Counted from the stretch's first letter, positions 33,776-45,283 are shown. The stretch: DNA of 64,000 nucleotides from Datisca glomerata (GCA_003255025.1 QANY01011400.1:1178001-1242000); one strand, 5' to 3'. The notes: a model not told the origin generated them from the sequence alone. Translations and numbers: made by a program.

Positions 33776-34177
33776 AGGGGTCTTTAAAATTATCCCGAAC
33801 TGACCGAACCGAATTGAAAATGACCGGTTTGGTCGACTCGTTATATGTGTTCGGTTCGGTTTAGAAAAATGAGAGAACCGAAGTTTCGGTTCGGTTCGGA
33901 TTTTTGGTGGTTTTCGAACCGAACCGAAACATTAAATTTATATTATTATTTTATTTTTATATATAATTTCTTATCAAACCGAACAGAACCGAAACAAAAC
34001 TTTAATTATTATTTTTTTCAATAATATCATTTAAAAATTATTTTTATAATTAATAATAATATCAAACCAAAGAACTGAACCGAACCGAAACTCATGTTTC
34101 GGTTCAGTTCGATTCTTTTAGCAGGAACGGTTTGGTTCGGTTTGGTTTTATCCTCAAACTGTGAACAAAACCTTATT
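33776..34177. mobile_element. CGGTT-type hAT-like MITE in SKIP35 intron 2
   Basis: A 402-base element. The left end AGGGGTCTTTAAAATT pairs with the right end CCTTATT. Flanks are GATGAATT (33768-33775) and GATGACGT (34178-34185), 6 of 8 matching. Dense AACCGAACCGAA and CGGTTCGGTT arrays near both ends could fold into a long hairpin. Confidence 0.7.
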
Positions 34178-35041
34178 GATGACGTTAATACAGTCTGGGA
34201 GAAAATACAGTTTTTCACTTCTTTTGGGGCAGCCAATACTAAGGCATTTAAGGATGTTCCTTTATTTATGCTCAATTGTAATTGGATGCCTGCTTGTATA
34301 GACTAACTATGGGCTTTTGGTGTTCGGTTAGGAATTCTTTTCCTCCAAACCTACTTTGTACATTCTCTCTCTTTTTATATATAATATTATTTCTGTTTCT
34401 TATAAAAAAAAGCAACATAAGCAAGAAGATCTAAATATGTTGCTGGAAAATTCCAAAATGCAAAATACTTAGAAATGATTATGATTAAAAATCGTTTTCA
34501 GTATACTTGTGTTAAATTTGGAGTAGCAAGGATGGAGATCTAAAGGGTGTTGCTTAAAAATCCCAAGACTCTAGTGCAAGGGGAGGGAGGGATACAAGAT
34601 TAATTCCTTTCACATGGTTTTGTAAGGTTCTGTGAGGAACAAAGTCAGAGAGAGAGGGGGCGGGGAAGTGGACTTCCTCCATATTCCAAATCACATGTAA
34701 ATAACTGTTTTGGTAACAGATATGGATGGAAGGTGTTAATTGCTTTTCATTTGTAATTTTAGGGAGTAATTCAACAAAATTAAAATTAGTCGAAACAAAT
34801 TGACAACTGAAAAAAATTACTAGCATGTAAACTGCATTTTACTTAAAAATAAATACTGACATAAGGGGAAGTACATTTGATTATAGACATATGCCAATAA
34901 TACAGATCTGTAAGCAAAAAGAAACACTCGATATTGGGATACTTCCAACCATGAAAACCATAATTGGACGAAGTAGACAGTAGAACGGAAGAAACCACAA
35001 AACGAGCAATGAAAAACATGCTATAATAGGTTTAGAATCAC
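34178..35041. other. Remaining part of intron 2, nothing recognised
   Basis: AT-rich intronic DNA between the MITE and exon 2. No repeat or RNA gene could be recognised. Confidence 0.4.
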
Positions 35042-35474
35042 CTGCAATAAAATGCGCACAAGCTCTGTACTCCCGAAACGAGACGCTTCAAGGAAACATT
35101 GATTCACATTATCTGCACCACCTTCTACCAGCATACCAAGCAATCCTTGGATTGCAGTAGCTGATATTCCAGATGCCCAACCTGGATCAAACGAACTAGA
35201 GAAAAGAGTGAGAGGGAAGCACGCAGCATCAAAAGCCTCCGTGAAATCCTTCCCCGTGAGTTGATTGCCGGCAAGGTCTAGGAATGTCTTGAAAGCAGAT
35301 AGCTGAAGTTGTATCTCAAAAGCTGAGCTCTGACTCACCCTATCCTTATTACCATGGCAACGAGAATGGAAACCAATACATTTCAGAGCCCATTCAGTAA
35401 ATTTTTGAACTTTAGCACCTGCCTCTGCCTTCAAGACCTCATCTCCATTGCATTCCTGCAGACGCTCATGCAAC
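35042..35474 (-). CDS. SKIP35: Ankyrin repeat protein SKIP35, exon 2
   Basis: Codes for residues 223-367. The acceptor TTGATCAG|GTTGCATGAGCG at 35475-35474 completes an Arg codon split after two bases by exon 1 (AG|G). The protein continues LHERLQECNGDEVLKAEAGAKVQKFTEWALKCIGFHSRC, then ..EIQLQLSAFKTFLDLAGNQLTGKDFTEAFDAACFPLTLFSSSFDPGWASGISATAIQGLLGMLVEGGADNVNQCFLEASRFGSTELVRILLQ. The last part reads as one ankyrin-like helix pair. The donor is CAG|GTGATT at 35042/35041. The exon is 433 bases; phase agrees at both ends. Confidence 0.9.
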
Positions 35475-35926
35475 CTGATCAAATTTGCAAAATCAAGAAG
35501 TTGATATGTAATCTGGACCACCAACATGGAGAAATCATTATACAATCACAAAGACAATTCTTTATATTATTATTTCTGTTTAAGGAAAAGCATTACCATA
35601 TTCAGCCTTCTTTAAAAGTAACTAAGATGTTCTCTGATTTGATACAAGACAATAACGATGAATTGATGAAAAAAGGATAAAATATAGGACTAACAAAGAA
35701 GCTCAAATTAGAGAATAGATTACCATGGAAGAAGCACAGGCACAAACACGGTCACAGACACAAACATGTTAACACATCATTTTCCAAATACTAGGAATTT
35801 AGGACATCGACACGTTATGGACACATTTGTTAAACCATCATATGTAACTCTTTGTGACCAAATGAAACTATCCTCTCCATTCTTTTACAGCAGCACAACA
35901 CTCAATGCAAACTCATAGCCAGCCTT

Positions 35927-36046
35927 CCCAAATCTCAACACCAGCACAGAATGTCCAACTTCTTCTACAATATATATACTAGACTCCCCAAATCTCAACA
36001 CCAGCACAGAATGTCCAACTTCTTCTACAATATATATACTAGACTC
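35927..36046. repeat. Perfect 60-base tandem duplication in SKIP35 intron 1
   Basis: The segment CCCAAATCTCAACACCAGCA to ATATACTAGACT occurs twice in a row with period exactly 60 and no difference seen. Confidence 0.9.
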
Positions 36047-36894
36047 AAACATGTCTGACCTTGTCTCCGGACATGCTGGGTCGTGTTAGAGTGTATAAAA
36101 AGATTAAAGTGAACAGAAAAACTTCAGACACTGTGTCCAAAGGTATTTGCAGTGTGTCCATCGCCGACACAGTTCAAAGATTGATACTCTGCCTTGAGGG
36201 ACGTGTCCATATCCACTCACATGGCCCTCAATCTAAAAAAGGCCCCTCATCTTTCCTTAGCATTTTAGTATAAGGGGAAAATGTTAGGAAGGTCCTAAAT
36301 CTCTATCGTAAAAACTGAAAATAAATAAATGTAAGACAAGATCTCCAAACTTCTTGTTCCTTATTGAAAAGAACATTATCATTTTGGTTCTAAAATGGAG
36401 GGTATTTTTATTTTCTCGTGTGTATTTACCTAGTGAACAACTATCGAAGCAAAACCAATTGTCATTTTTTGGTTCTTATGCTTTCAGTACTATACTTGAG
36501 AGAGAATTCTTTTATACCAAAGTAGAGTCAACCAACAAAATGACAATAAGATTTATAGAAGGATAAGAAAAAGAACAAGAAAAAGAATGTCCGGAGTCTA
36601 TAAACTCTTATTAAAAAAATATATAAACAGAAAGACCTTCAGAAAGCAAACTAGATAACTCATTTCATGTCTTTTTATCATTTGAGTTTCCTCAAAAGTT
36701 CAATAATGCAAAGGAAGATTCCAAGAGGGAACACATGCTCAAACAGTTCATTAAAGAATATCCTAAAGGAGAACATCTTGCCCTCAAAAAAGGATCCATA
36801 TAGCAATGAGCAAATAGCCTCCATGCCCTATAAAATTGCAACGCTTGTTTCTACTAAAAGACTTTATGCGACGTTCAACTGTAACTTATGACTA

Positions 36895-37408
36895 TACGTT
36901 CTAAGTATAGACACGGACACGGATATGACACACCGACTGCCATTATTCATAAAGTTGGGACATGTACACATTTGGGACACATTATTTTTATATGTAGGTA
37001 TGTAGGTATGTGTGTATGTAGGTCTGTGTGCAAGCATGCATGCATCCAAGTATGATCATTTAAGAAAGAATTCAACTTCTTAAATTTAATTGCCTTTTTG
37101 AATGATAAAATAAAAAAAATAAAAATGGTTTACAGTTCTAATTATCAGCGAATTGTTAAAATATCAAAGATGTGCTAAATATCTTAGGACATGTCAAAAA
37201 AGTGTCCTAATCTGGTGGGAAATATCTTGAATCAACCAAAAAAAAAAACAAAGAACGAAAATCTATCCGCATCTTTCTCACATGTTGTGGACAAGCGTTA
37301 ACACTCAGTTGGAGTGTCCTACACCTTTCCGGGAGAGTATCGGTGTCTGATTGTTTGTCCGAGACAGACATATGCTAACTTAGGAGAGGTGTCCGTGCTT
37401 CATAGGAG
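36895..37408. mobile_element. GGACAC-type MITE-like repeat in SKIP35 intron 1
   Basis: The left end reads AAGTATAGACACGGACACGG. The right end, as reverse complement, reads TATGAAGCACGGACACCTCT. The shared core is CACGGACAC. Further degenerate GACAC/GTGTC words lie inside, around an ATGT microsatellite. No clear target duplication. A diverged relative may occupy 35730-36180. Confidence 0.45.
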
Positions 37409-37890
37409 AAATGCATTAAAAAATGAAGACTGAGCAAACACAACAGCTGTTTCTCATTCTCCATGATGAGATCATCCACCTTTTCACATACAAAATTTAT
37501 CCAAATTATATAAATGAGAGGTCAGAAGCAGGGACAAAACACACGCAGTCGCACACCAGTCACCATACACAAAAAGGAGCAAAGACATATTAGTTAAAAG
37601 TACCATGATAGTAAGACGAGAAAACAAAATGAGAATTGAGAACTCTACATCCACTCACTAGAAGCAACAATCTCAGAGTTTAAAGAAAATAGAGGTAATG
37701 ATGCATTTTTCCTTTACTATAAGACTAAAACAAAAACACTATAAGTGTTCCCGAGAGTAATGTATAATTGTTCATTTCCTGGAAATGGAAAGAAAGAACA
37801 AAGTTTATATGTTTCATGACGCATTACAATCTTTCTCAGATAATTGGAAAAACAGCTATCCAAAAATCCAGATAAAAATGATAAGTTTAC

Positions 37891-38558
37891 CTCTGGGCCA
37901 TGACAGTCACTGTATCTGCAAGACTCATTGTACGACTCTGGCAGGCAGAGACGCATGATGCAAGAAACGAAGTCCTAAGAGCCGCTCTAGCAAAATCATA
38001 AGCTCCGTTTAGAATAATGTTCTTAATTAACCCTGTAACCCCAAGAAGCTCTTGCTGCGTGCACAAGAACCAAATGGAATCAAGGGTAATGCACAAGGCA
38101 TCATTAAGGGTCTGTGGATCTGCCACCACGATCAAACTCTCCGCAAGTTCCCAATCATGGGAACTCACAGCACCTTGAAACATCCGTCCCAACTCAATTC
38201 TGTCCTGTCTACTGAGTTTCCTCTCATGCCCAGATTTTTCCTTCTTGTCAAGCCCATAATCTGTAGCAACCATCCTGGATTTTAGTTTTTTCGTGTTCGT
38301 ATTACAACTGCTCACCGTGCTCAATTCCTTTCGTATCAAGGGTCCTTCTCTACAAAACACAACATTACTTGCCTCGCCTTTTTCTGTAAAGCCATCATTT
38401 TCGTTTCTTAGAAGATAGCGTTCACTTTCATCGGTTACCATTTGCACATTCACGGATTCATCTGCAGCAGTCTCAGTTGCCACGTAATAGCCATCATCGC
38501 CGAGGACAGCAACTACCTCCTTCTCCATCATCTGCATCTTTTCAAACCCACTGTGCAT
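37891..38558 (-). CDS. SKIP35: Ankyrin repeat protein SKIP35, exon 1 (gene entry)
   Basis: First coding exon, residues 1-222 of a predicted 639-residue protein (exons 668+433+819 bases, phases consistent). I recognise it as SKIP35, an ankyrin-type protein first found in Arabidopsis as a partner of SKP1-like ASK proteins, so a likely accessory or substrate-binding component of SCF ubiquitin ligases; no F-box is evident. The N-terminal ~90 residues are acidic and variable. The conserved core starts at KLKSRMVATDYGLDKKEKSGHERKLSRQDRIELGRMFQGAVSSHDWELAESLI and runs on through exon 2. Start: ATG 38558 (MHSGFEK) is first after an in-frame TAG, but ATG 38537 (MQMMEKEVVAVLG) is a strong alternative. 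A probable spliced leader would create a short overlapping upstream frame that ends before 38537. The gene appears intact and single-copy in this window. Confidence 0.88.
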
Positions 38559-38561
38559 AGC

Positions 38562-38887
38562 CTAATCAAACAAACACTGGATTCTTCCAGTCAAAACTAG
38601 CATACGTTTAAATAAACTTATTTCAAAAAACAGCCCTTAGCATCCTAAATCTATCAAACCAATCGATATGTGGAAAAATCTAGAAACACAGCTCAAATGG
38701 TTTCTAGAGCAACAAAAGGCAAGAAAAGAGATCCACGAAAAGACCAAAAGAAGCCCAAATATCAGAGAAACTATATCATCAACCGAGGAGAATAAAGACC
38801 AAATTCCAATATGGGTTTTTCAAAACATAGAACTAGAATACAGATGGACTCCAAAACGAGTAAATCTGCGAGAAAATAAAAACCTAC
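38562..38887 (-). other. Probable 5'-UTR intron of SKIP35
   Basis: Minus-strand donor ATGGCTG|GTAGGTTTTT at 38887 and acceptor TTTGATTAG at 38562, just 3 bases before the first coding ATG. The 326-base interior is T-rich on the coding strand. If spliced this way the leader carries an upstream ATG whose frame (MAGYAQWV-stop) overlaps the first SKIP35 ATG. Confidence 0.5.
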
Positions 38888-39215
38888 CAGCCATAAATAA
38901 CCAAGAACGCCCCAAAAGGACCATAATTCCACCAGCAGAAATCAGAAGAAAACCTCCATCAAATCCACGGTAATTGCCACATTAATCTAAACTCCAAAAG
39001 AGGCCATCGTCGTAAATGACAAAGCGATTTAGTTAAAGTAAAATGATCAATAACCAATACAGAGCTTCTATGGGAAGTGAGAAAATAATGGGAAGAGTAA
39101 AAGGAAATGAAAATTGCATTAGTTGTATTTGTTTAATGGGGAGAGAGAGAGCCTTACACCTCATATTAACGGTGGAGAGAGTGAGAGGGACCGTGGAGAG
39201 AGAAGGCAAAGAGAA
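38888..39215 (-). promoter_or_regulatory. SKIP35 5'-UTR exon and core promoter
   Basis: The minus strand has AAATATATACAG (TATA box, about 39252-39246), and roughly 30 bases downstream a CT-rich stretch CTCTCTCCACGGTCCCTCTC typical of plant leaders. The transcription start is therefore probably near 39215. A hAT-like MITE (39298-39699) begins about 45 bases upstream of the TATA box. Confidence 0.5.
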
Positions 39216-39297
39216 AAAGTAAAATATTTGTTATTTTATTTTCTGTATATATTTAGTTTTAAGATAAAAAAAATTAGAAGTCAATTGAGATTTAATA

Positions 39298-39699
39298 AGG
39301 GTGTTTAAAATTAAACCGAATTGACTGAACCGGATAACAAATAGTCAATTACGTCAGTTCTTATAGTTTTACGGTTCGTTTTGGTTCGATTCGATAGAGC
39401 TGTCGGATCGAATATTCAATTCGGTCAGAAAATATTCGGTTTTTAAACCGAACCAAACCGAAACATTAATTTAATATATTTTTATTTTTATGTATATAAT
39501 TTCATGTCGAACCGAACTGATACAAAACTTTGATTTTATATTATTTTTTTCAATAATATTATTTAAAAAATATTTTTTAATTAATAATATCGAACTGAAG
39601 AACTGAACCGAACCGAAACTCATAGTTCAGTTCGGTTATTTTGACTTTCACGGTTCGATTCGGTTCAAGTTTAGCTGACCGAACCGTGTTCAACTCCAG
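39298..39699. mobile_element. CGGTT-type hAT-like MITE at SKIP35 promoter
   Basis: A 402-base element with flanks ATTTAATA (39290-39297) and ATTCAATA (39700-39707), 7 of 8 matching. The left end is AGGGTGTTTAAAATT; the right end as reverse complement is CTGGAGTTGAACACGG. Same length and word arrays as 33776-34177. Confidence 0.78.
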
Positions 39700-39707
39700 A
39701 TTCAATA

Positions 39708-40560
39708 ATGGCTTCGACAAAAAAAAATTGAGTTCGAATAACGAATAAAATTTGTGTTACACTAGCAGAGATGATAGAAAAATAAAATAAAATATATATC
39801 CTCATTTCTTGTTTTATAAAATTCTCTCTCAAAATGTTTGGGGCGTCCTATTTAGGTGAACAATAAACAATTCATTACATTGTGGTAAGAAACCGAGATG
39901 CCATGCCGCTAAATGTAAAAAAAAATAAGTGGTACATTTTTTGTAATCCGTTAAAGTTAGATCAAGGTTGTTATGATCTAAACAGATGGTTTAGAACCTT
40001 TTCTTATGGAACAGTATTAGCGATAGCCAAACACACGGTCACAAACATGGATCTCCTACAGGAACCACATCAATGAAGGACGCGCATTTGGTATAGCACT
40101 TAGCACAACCACACATTAGTGGTGTCGGCAACGACATACACAATAGTTATAGATCTAAATCGTCGCATCTAATTTGAGGGGTAAATTTGTCAAAATAAAA
40201 AATAAAACAGAAATATATTTTTTATTTTTTACATGTTCTTTTTCAGTTGAATATCTTAGCTGTTTGTATCATGGGCAAAAAAAGTTATGCCGTTTGAATA
40301 TGATCGACAGTCCAAATAGGCCAAACCGTCCTCCACATCTTGAATGGCATCTACGGATGATTTCCACCTCCAAGAATGAATGATCAACTCACCAAACGAG
40401 AGTGAAACCAAAAATCTAGGAGAGAGAGGGAATTATGATTAATATGAGTGGGTCCTACTCATAAGCAGATGCCCCCACTACAATGATTTTCGCATATTCT
40501 TCTCCTTTCTCTCTTTTTCTTTGAGCTTTGACCCCTAAAATATTAATTTTATGACGTATG
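39708..40560. other. Intergenic DNA, no supportable gene
   Basis: Only short open frames. No repeat end, splice signal or RNA gene is recognisable. Confidence 0.4.
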
Positions 40561-40564
40561 TCCA

Positions 40565-40935
40565 ACCAAGTAGAGGTATTCTTGATTTGGTCAGGATCAG
40601 TTTTTTTTGTTAAAAATCAATTTGAACGGATGTTAAGTTCGGCAATATTGCTAAAATAAACCTGATCAAACTAAATCAAAAGTTTAGATTCAGTTTTACC
40701 GATTCACACCTAAAGATGAAAAATTGTTTTTTTTTTATAAAATTCAATACAAAACTTAAAAATTTTCACATAATTAATGATTTTCAAATAAAATTAGAAT
40801 ATGAAAATTAAAAAGCACATCATGTAAACAAAAAAATACAATAAGAAACTTCGGTTCGATTCTGTTCGGTTTGATATGAATCACATAATAAAATATAAAA
40901 AATACTAGAAAAGTTAAGTTTCAGTTCGGCTATGT
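40565..40935. repeat. Strongly decayed CGGTT-type repeat
   Basis: Scattered ACCGATT, CTTCGGTTCGATT, TGTTCGGTTTGAT and TTCAGTTCGGC words surround an AT-rich core. No clear ends or target duplication. Confidence 0.35.
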
Positions 40936-40959
40936 TTGGTGTTCGACGTTTATATAATG

Positions 40960-41301
40960 GTCTATCTAATACATCTAATGGTTGTGGATTCTGTAATGTG
41001 TAGAGACCAAATACTAATAAATTTAGTGTTGATGAGATCCTAATTGACCTAGTACATCAAGAACATTATAGGGTTATATTCCTCGGGTCAAATCATTCAC
41101 TCTCTATTGCTCTTACCTCTTCCTCATCTTAAAGAGGGAAGCCCGTTGAGCATATAGTGATTTGACTATAGAAGGCCGCTAACTCGTCGCTATTGGTCAC
41201 CATGGATTCGAGTATTCTTCCTCAACAATGTTTCTTGATAATTTGACGTGAGAATTTCTAGATCTATATATGCATTCAGAACTAACAAGTGATATCAGAG
41301 C
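40960..41301 (+). mobile_element. LTR end and primer site of a copia relic (E)
   Basis: AAGTGATATCAGAGCGATTTT at 41288-41308 is a near-perfect initiator-Met tRNA primer site (TGATATCAGAGC at 41290-41301; expected TGGTATCAGAGC). The ~330 bases before it (ATAGGGTTATATTCCTCGGG to GATCTATATATGCATTCAGA) look like the end of an LTR. No gag or pol follows; the next kilobase is non-coding and is then overrun by copia D. Confidence 0.5.
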
Positions 41302-42340
41302 GATTTTTATGTCAACTGCTAAGAATAATTCATGCATGTTCGGACTCATAATGTTTTTTCCTTTTGGAACTTTCATACATATGTATAATATGATTAATCT
41401 TTTTTCCTTTTAGATTTAGTGTAAAATCATAATGTGTAAATGTCATGATTTAGTCTTTTGCATGAATTCTTAGGGAATTTTGAGATTTATCATTCATGAT
41501 TATTTGGTTTTTTGCATAACTTGTTAGGGAAATTTAAGATTTATCTTTCAGTGTATGATTTGAAGGGATGAATTTTTATATAGTCTCACTGAATTTGAAG
41601 TATTGGCTGTAAAATTATGAGTTTTTTGTCTGATTTAGAGGTTTTCACCATTAAAGTCGATCAAAGTTTTTTCAGATAAGGAGGATTCGCGACCAAGTGT
41701 CATAGCAGCGAACGTCACTGCTTTGGCCTGTATGGAACCGCAGATAGGCAACTCGATGTCGCAGTGCCGCATCGTGGCCTGAGTGGCACCGTGTCGCTTT
41801 GCCTCGTGGCGTAAGTAATGTCATAATGTGAATAGAGCTGCAGCGTTGCGCACTGGACTAGACAACGTTGTGACGTTGCTAAGCGTTGTAGCGTCGTAAT
41901 AAATTAAAAAGAATATATATTTTGTTTGCACAAACGGTTTGATATTTCAAAATAAATTAATTGTAACAATAAGTTACAAAAGTAACCTTTGTTGTAAAGA
42001 TTTATCAATTTTGAAACATTAAGATGAGTGTGTCTATTGTTTATGCGAATAATAACCGGCCTAAAGGAAGATTATTGTTTGGAAACATAACAAGGATACC
42101 TGTGTGATAAATATGTGATGATTATCATTCATGCGAACATTAAGTTGGTCCAAAGAAAGGTTTATTGTTTGACAGAATTTATTGTCAATATTTGATTGCT
42201 ACATGGGAACTATTACTTACAAGTTGTGTTTCTATCTAAAGATTAAACATCAATGTTGTGTTAAATATCTTGTGATGGGGCTCGCCATTTATTTGTTTAG
42301 GTTGATTATGTCACACACATACATAATTGTTGTTCTTATG
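41302..42340. other. Non-coding relic between LTR E and copia D
   Basis: Contains a GC-richer block with repeated GTCGCA/GCGTTG words (41690-41890). No reading frame with recognisable domains. Confidence 0.35.
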
Positions 42341-42416
42341 TCTATTGGAAAAATTATCACAAAGCATTCCAATTGAAGATCATATGTATAAACTTGATTA
42401 AACTATCACAAAGCAT

Positions 42417-43665
42417 TGATGATAACACATATATAAATTTAATCAAGTCTATTAGAAAAATTATCACAAAGCATTCCAATCGAAGATCATGAAATTTTTT
42501 ATTTTCATAGGAGCTCATAAAGCATGAAGATTGAAGATCATGAAGATATTTACTTTCATGTAATTTTTATTAGGAGCTTACTCATTTTATTTACCTTTAT
42601 TAAAGCTCAATTTATTTAAGGATGTCTATCTTTAAATTAAGTATCCATCCATAAAAAGCCTAAACACCAAAAATCATATATCCCTTACATAGTAGACAAA
42701 ATACATGAGATGGAGATAATGACAAAGCATAAACAAAGTAAGTTTCAATTTCAAGTAGATAAAGAGAGATAGAGCTTACCCAAATAGTTTTTTACCATAT
42801 TGTGTTATTTTGGGTAGGACTATTCCTTGCCATTTTGGTCAAGAATTTTTTGTCCTCCTTATTAAGGATGGAGTGTCTTTTCCTTTGTCTATATTCAAAA
42901 TTTGAAATTTTCCCTCCTAAACCCTAACTTTTATCTCCTCTATAAATACAAATAATTTCTCTTCACAAAAACATAATTCATAGACAAGATACTTGCTCCT
43001 AAAACTCTCCCAATACTCTTTAAAATCTCTCTTAATATTTTGAGCTTTATACTTGCAAATATCTTGAGTGAGCAAGATCATTTTTGTGAGTTTAGATTGG
43101 AGATTCTACTCTTTTGAAAGAGTTATTGTAAGATATCACTTAATCTCGAAATGAAACACATAGGTTTGTGAGGTTTAGTTGGCACACATAAGCTAATTGA
43201 GTTTGTAAGATTTGATCTTCACCCTTAAGAAGCTTGTGAGATTAAAAATCTCTACAGGGGAACCTTACAGTGTGGACGTAGGGATAGGATTTTCTGAACC
43301 ACGTAAAAATATAGTGTGCCTATCTTCTTCTCCTTCTTCTCTTTTTATTCTGTGCTATTTATTTTTGCACTTTAATTTTCCGCACTTTAATTTTTTCGCA
43401 CTCAATTTTCATAATTTAATTTCTGCACTTTAAGTTTTCGTAATTATTTTATTTGCTTGCTTTATATTTTCACATTTATATTATCACAACCATTATTTAC
43501 TTTAACACTTTTATCTATTACTTATTTATCTTTTCAAGAGTTAAACTCGTAGAACATTAAAGTTCATTCTTGAACATTCATTTTTCACTTGATTGCGAAA
43601 AGTTTTTTTAATTAGAACACGGTCACTCAATTCATCCCCTCTTGGGTTGTCACATCGATCCTACA
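42417..43665 (+). repeat. Copia D 5' LTR (left end missing)
   Basis: Homologous to 48561-49787, ending ATCGATCCTACA. The first 31 bases of the LTR are replaced. A second partial copy of an internal LTR stretch (TCTATTGGAAAAATTATCAC to GAAGATCAT) lies just upstream at 42341-42384. Confidence 0.8.
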
Positions 43666-43667
43666 AT

Positions 43668-43679
43668 TGGTATCAAATC
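43668..43679 (+). other. Primer binding site of copia D
   Basis: TGGTATCAAATC lies two bases after the LTR end; initiator-Met tRNA type with two differences. Confidence 0.8.
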
Positions 43680-43716
43680 TTGATACTCTATACATAAGAC
43701 TTAATCATCTTGAGTT

Positions 43717-45080
43717 ATGACATCAATGAGTGATTCTTTCATTGAAGATCAATCTACTACTAGACCTCTGTTTTCAATGGTAATGATTATACTTATTGAA
43801 AAGTGGGAATGAGGATTTATATTCAATTGATTGACTACGACTTATGGGATGTTGTTGAAAATGGTGCCCACATTCCATTTAAAACTGTGGATGGTAAAAA
43901 TATTGTCAAATCAAGTAGTAAATGTAATGATGATGATAAAAATAAAATTTTTTTAAATGCTGAGACTATGAATGTTTTGTTTTGTGCTCTTGATAATAAT
44001 GAATTTAATAGAATTTTTACATATAAATCTGCTAAATCTATATGGCACATGTTAGAAGTCACACGCGAATGCACAAATCAAGTTAAAGAATCTAAAATTA
44101 GCATGCTTGTTCATAGTTATTTATTATTTAAAATGAAGCATGATGAATCCGTACGTGATGTGTTTACTCATTTCACCGATATTATTAATGGCTTGAAATA
44201 TCTTGGTAAGACTTATTCTAATGTTGAAATGATGAAAATAATTCTTAGGTGTCTACTAAAGAATTGAGAGGCCAAGGTGACCATCATCCAAAAAGTCAAA
44301 GATCTCAATACACTTCCTCTTGAAAAACTTATTGGCTCATTGATGACGCATGAAATGTGGCTAAATGAAAATGACGAAGAAGTTACATCAAAGAAGAAGA
44401 GTATTGCACTAAAATCAACACTTGACCAATCTGATACTGAGGATGACTATAATGAGGAAGATGACATAGCCCTACTCACTAGACGATTCAATAATTCTTA
44501 AAAAGAAAAAAATATGCTCTAAGAAAGGATGATATGAACATACCTCGTGACACACTCACGTGCTATGAGTGTAAAAATCCCAGACACATAAAAGTCGATT
44601 GTCCAAATCTAAGTAATGCCCTAAAGAAGCTCAAAAGAATAGAATTCAAGGTAGCTTGGGATGATATCGATGATAGCGACTCTGATGGCGAAGAAGAAGA
44701 AGTTGTAAACATGTGTTTCATGGCACTAAAAGATGAGGTAAGTTCTTCTAAGCTAACTTTAAATGATAAATCTAGTAATGAAGAACTTGAAAATGCTTTT
44801 GAAGAGCTTTATGTGAATTTGAAAAACTTCACTTAAAGGACAAAATTATGAAAAATGATTTTTCAAAACTTCAAGAAGAAAATGAGTATTTGAAAATCAA
44901 AGCAACCTTATATGTTTTGCATCGAGACCTTGTTCAAATCCAAAATAAAGAAAATGATTTAAATTCAATCATTTTCAAATTTACAAATGGAAGAAACAAT
45001 CTTGACAAACTTCTTGGCAATCAAATTAATGATTCCGATAAAAGGGGATTAAGATATCAACCTTTTCAAAAATAAAAATA
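43717..45080 (+). pseudogene. Copia D gag
   Basis: ATG 43717 (MTSMSDSFIEDQSTTRP) with a frameshift at about 43785, then VGMRIYIQLIDYDLWDVVENG, KSIWHMLEVTRECTNQVKESKISMLVHSYLLFKMKHDESV and LPLEKLIGSLMTHEMWLNE. This is the standard DUF4219/UBN2 gag of this copia lineage. An acidic stretch (DQSDTEDDYNEEDD) precedes the zinc knuckle CYECKNPRHIKVDC (44564-44605). A coiled-coil-like segment (DFSKLQEENEYLKIKATL) follows from 44854. Stops at 44267 and 44501 and later frame changes break it. Confidence 0.85.
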
Positions 45081-45283
45081 TTTTTGTAAAACCAACACAA
45101 TATCCTCCTATTAATTGTCACTATTATGGGGTTAAATGTCACAAAAGTTAAATCTGCTTTCATAAAAAGAAAGTTATTTTTCATGAAAGAAATGAATGGG
45201 TTCTCTACAACACTAACCGTCAAGGACCCAAAAAGATTTGGGTACCAAAAGTAAACTTTTAAATTTTTATGTTATAGGTACCA

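Larger units (their letters stand above)
32804..35041 (-). other. SKIP35 intron 2 (2.2 kb, carries a MITE)
   Basis: Donor TTGCAG|GTGATT at 35041 and acceptor CTGTAG at 32804 bound 2238 bases of AT-rich sequence. It contains the CGGTT-type MITE at 33776-34177 and no coding sequence; short open frames inside are chance. Confidence 0.85.
35475..37890 (-). other. SKIP35 intron 1 (2.4 kb)
   Basis: Donor CAGAG|GTAAAC at 37890 and acceptor GATCAG at 35475. The intron holds a perfect 60-base tandem duplication (35927-36046), two stretches rich in GACACGGACAC-like words (35730-36180 and 36895-37408) and an ATGT microsatellite (about 36990-37045). No coding sequence. Confidence 0.85.

Noticed and set aside
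36985..37045. ATGT-rich repeats as a functional element
   Set aside because: A simple microsatellite inside an intronic repeat.
38668..38973. 101-codon plus-strand frame upstream of SKIP35
   Set aside because: Antisense to the SKIP35 leader and 5'-UTR intron; low-complexity K/E/N composition and no domain.
42182..42376. 64-codon plus-strand frame
   Set aside because: AT-rich non-coding relic between LTR E and copia D; no domain.
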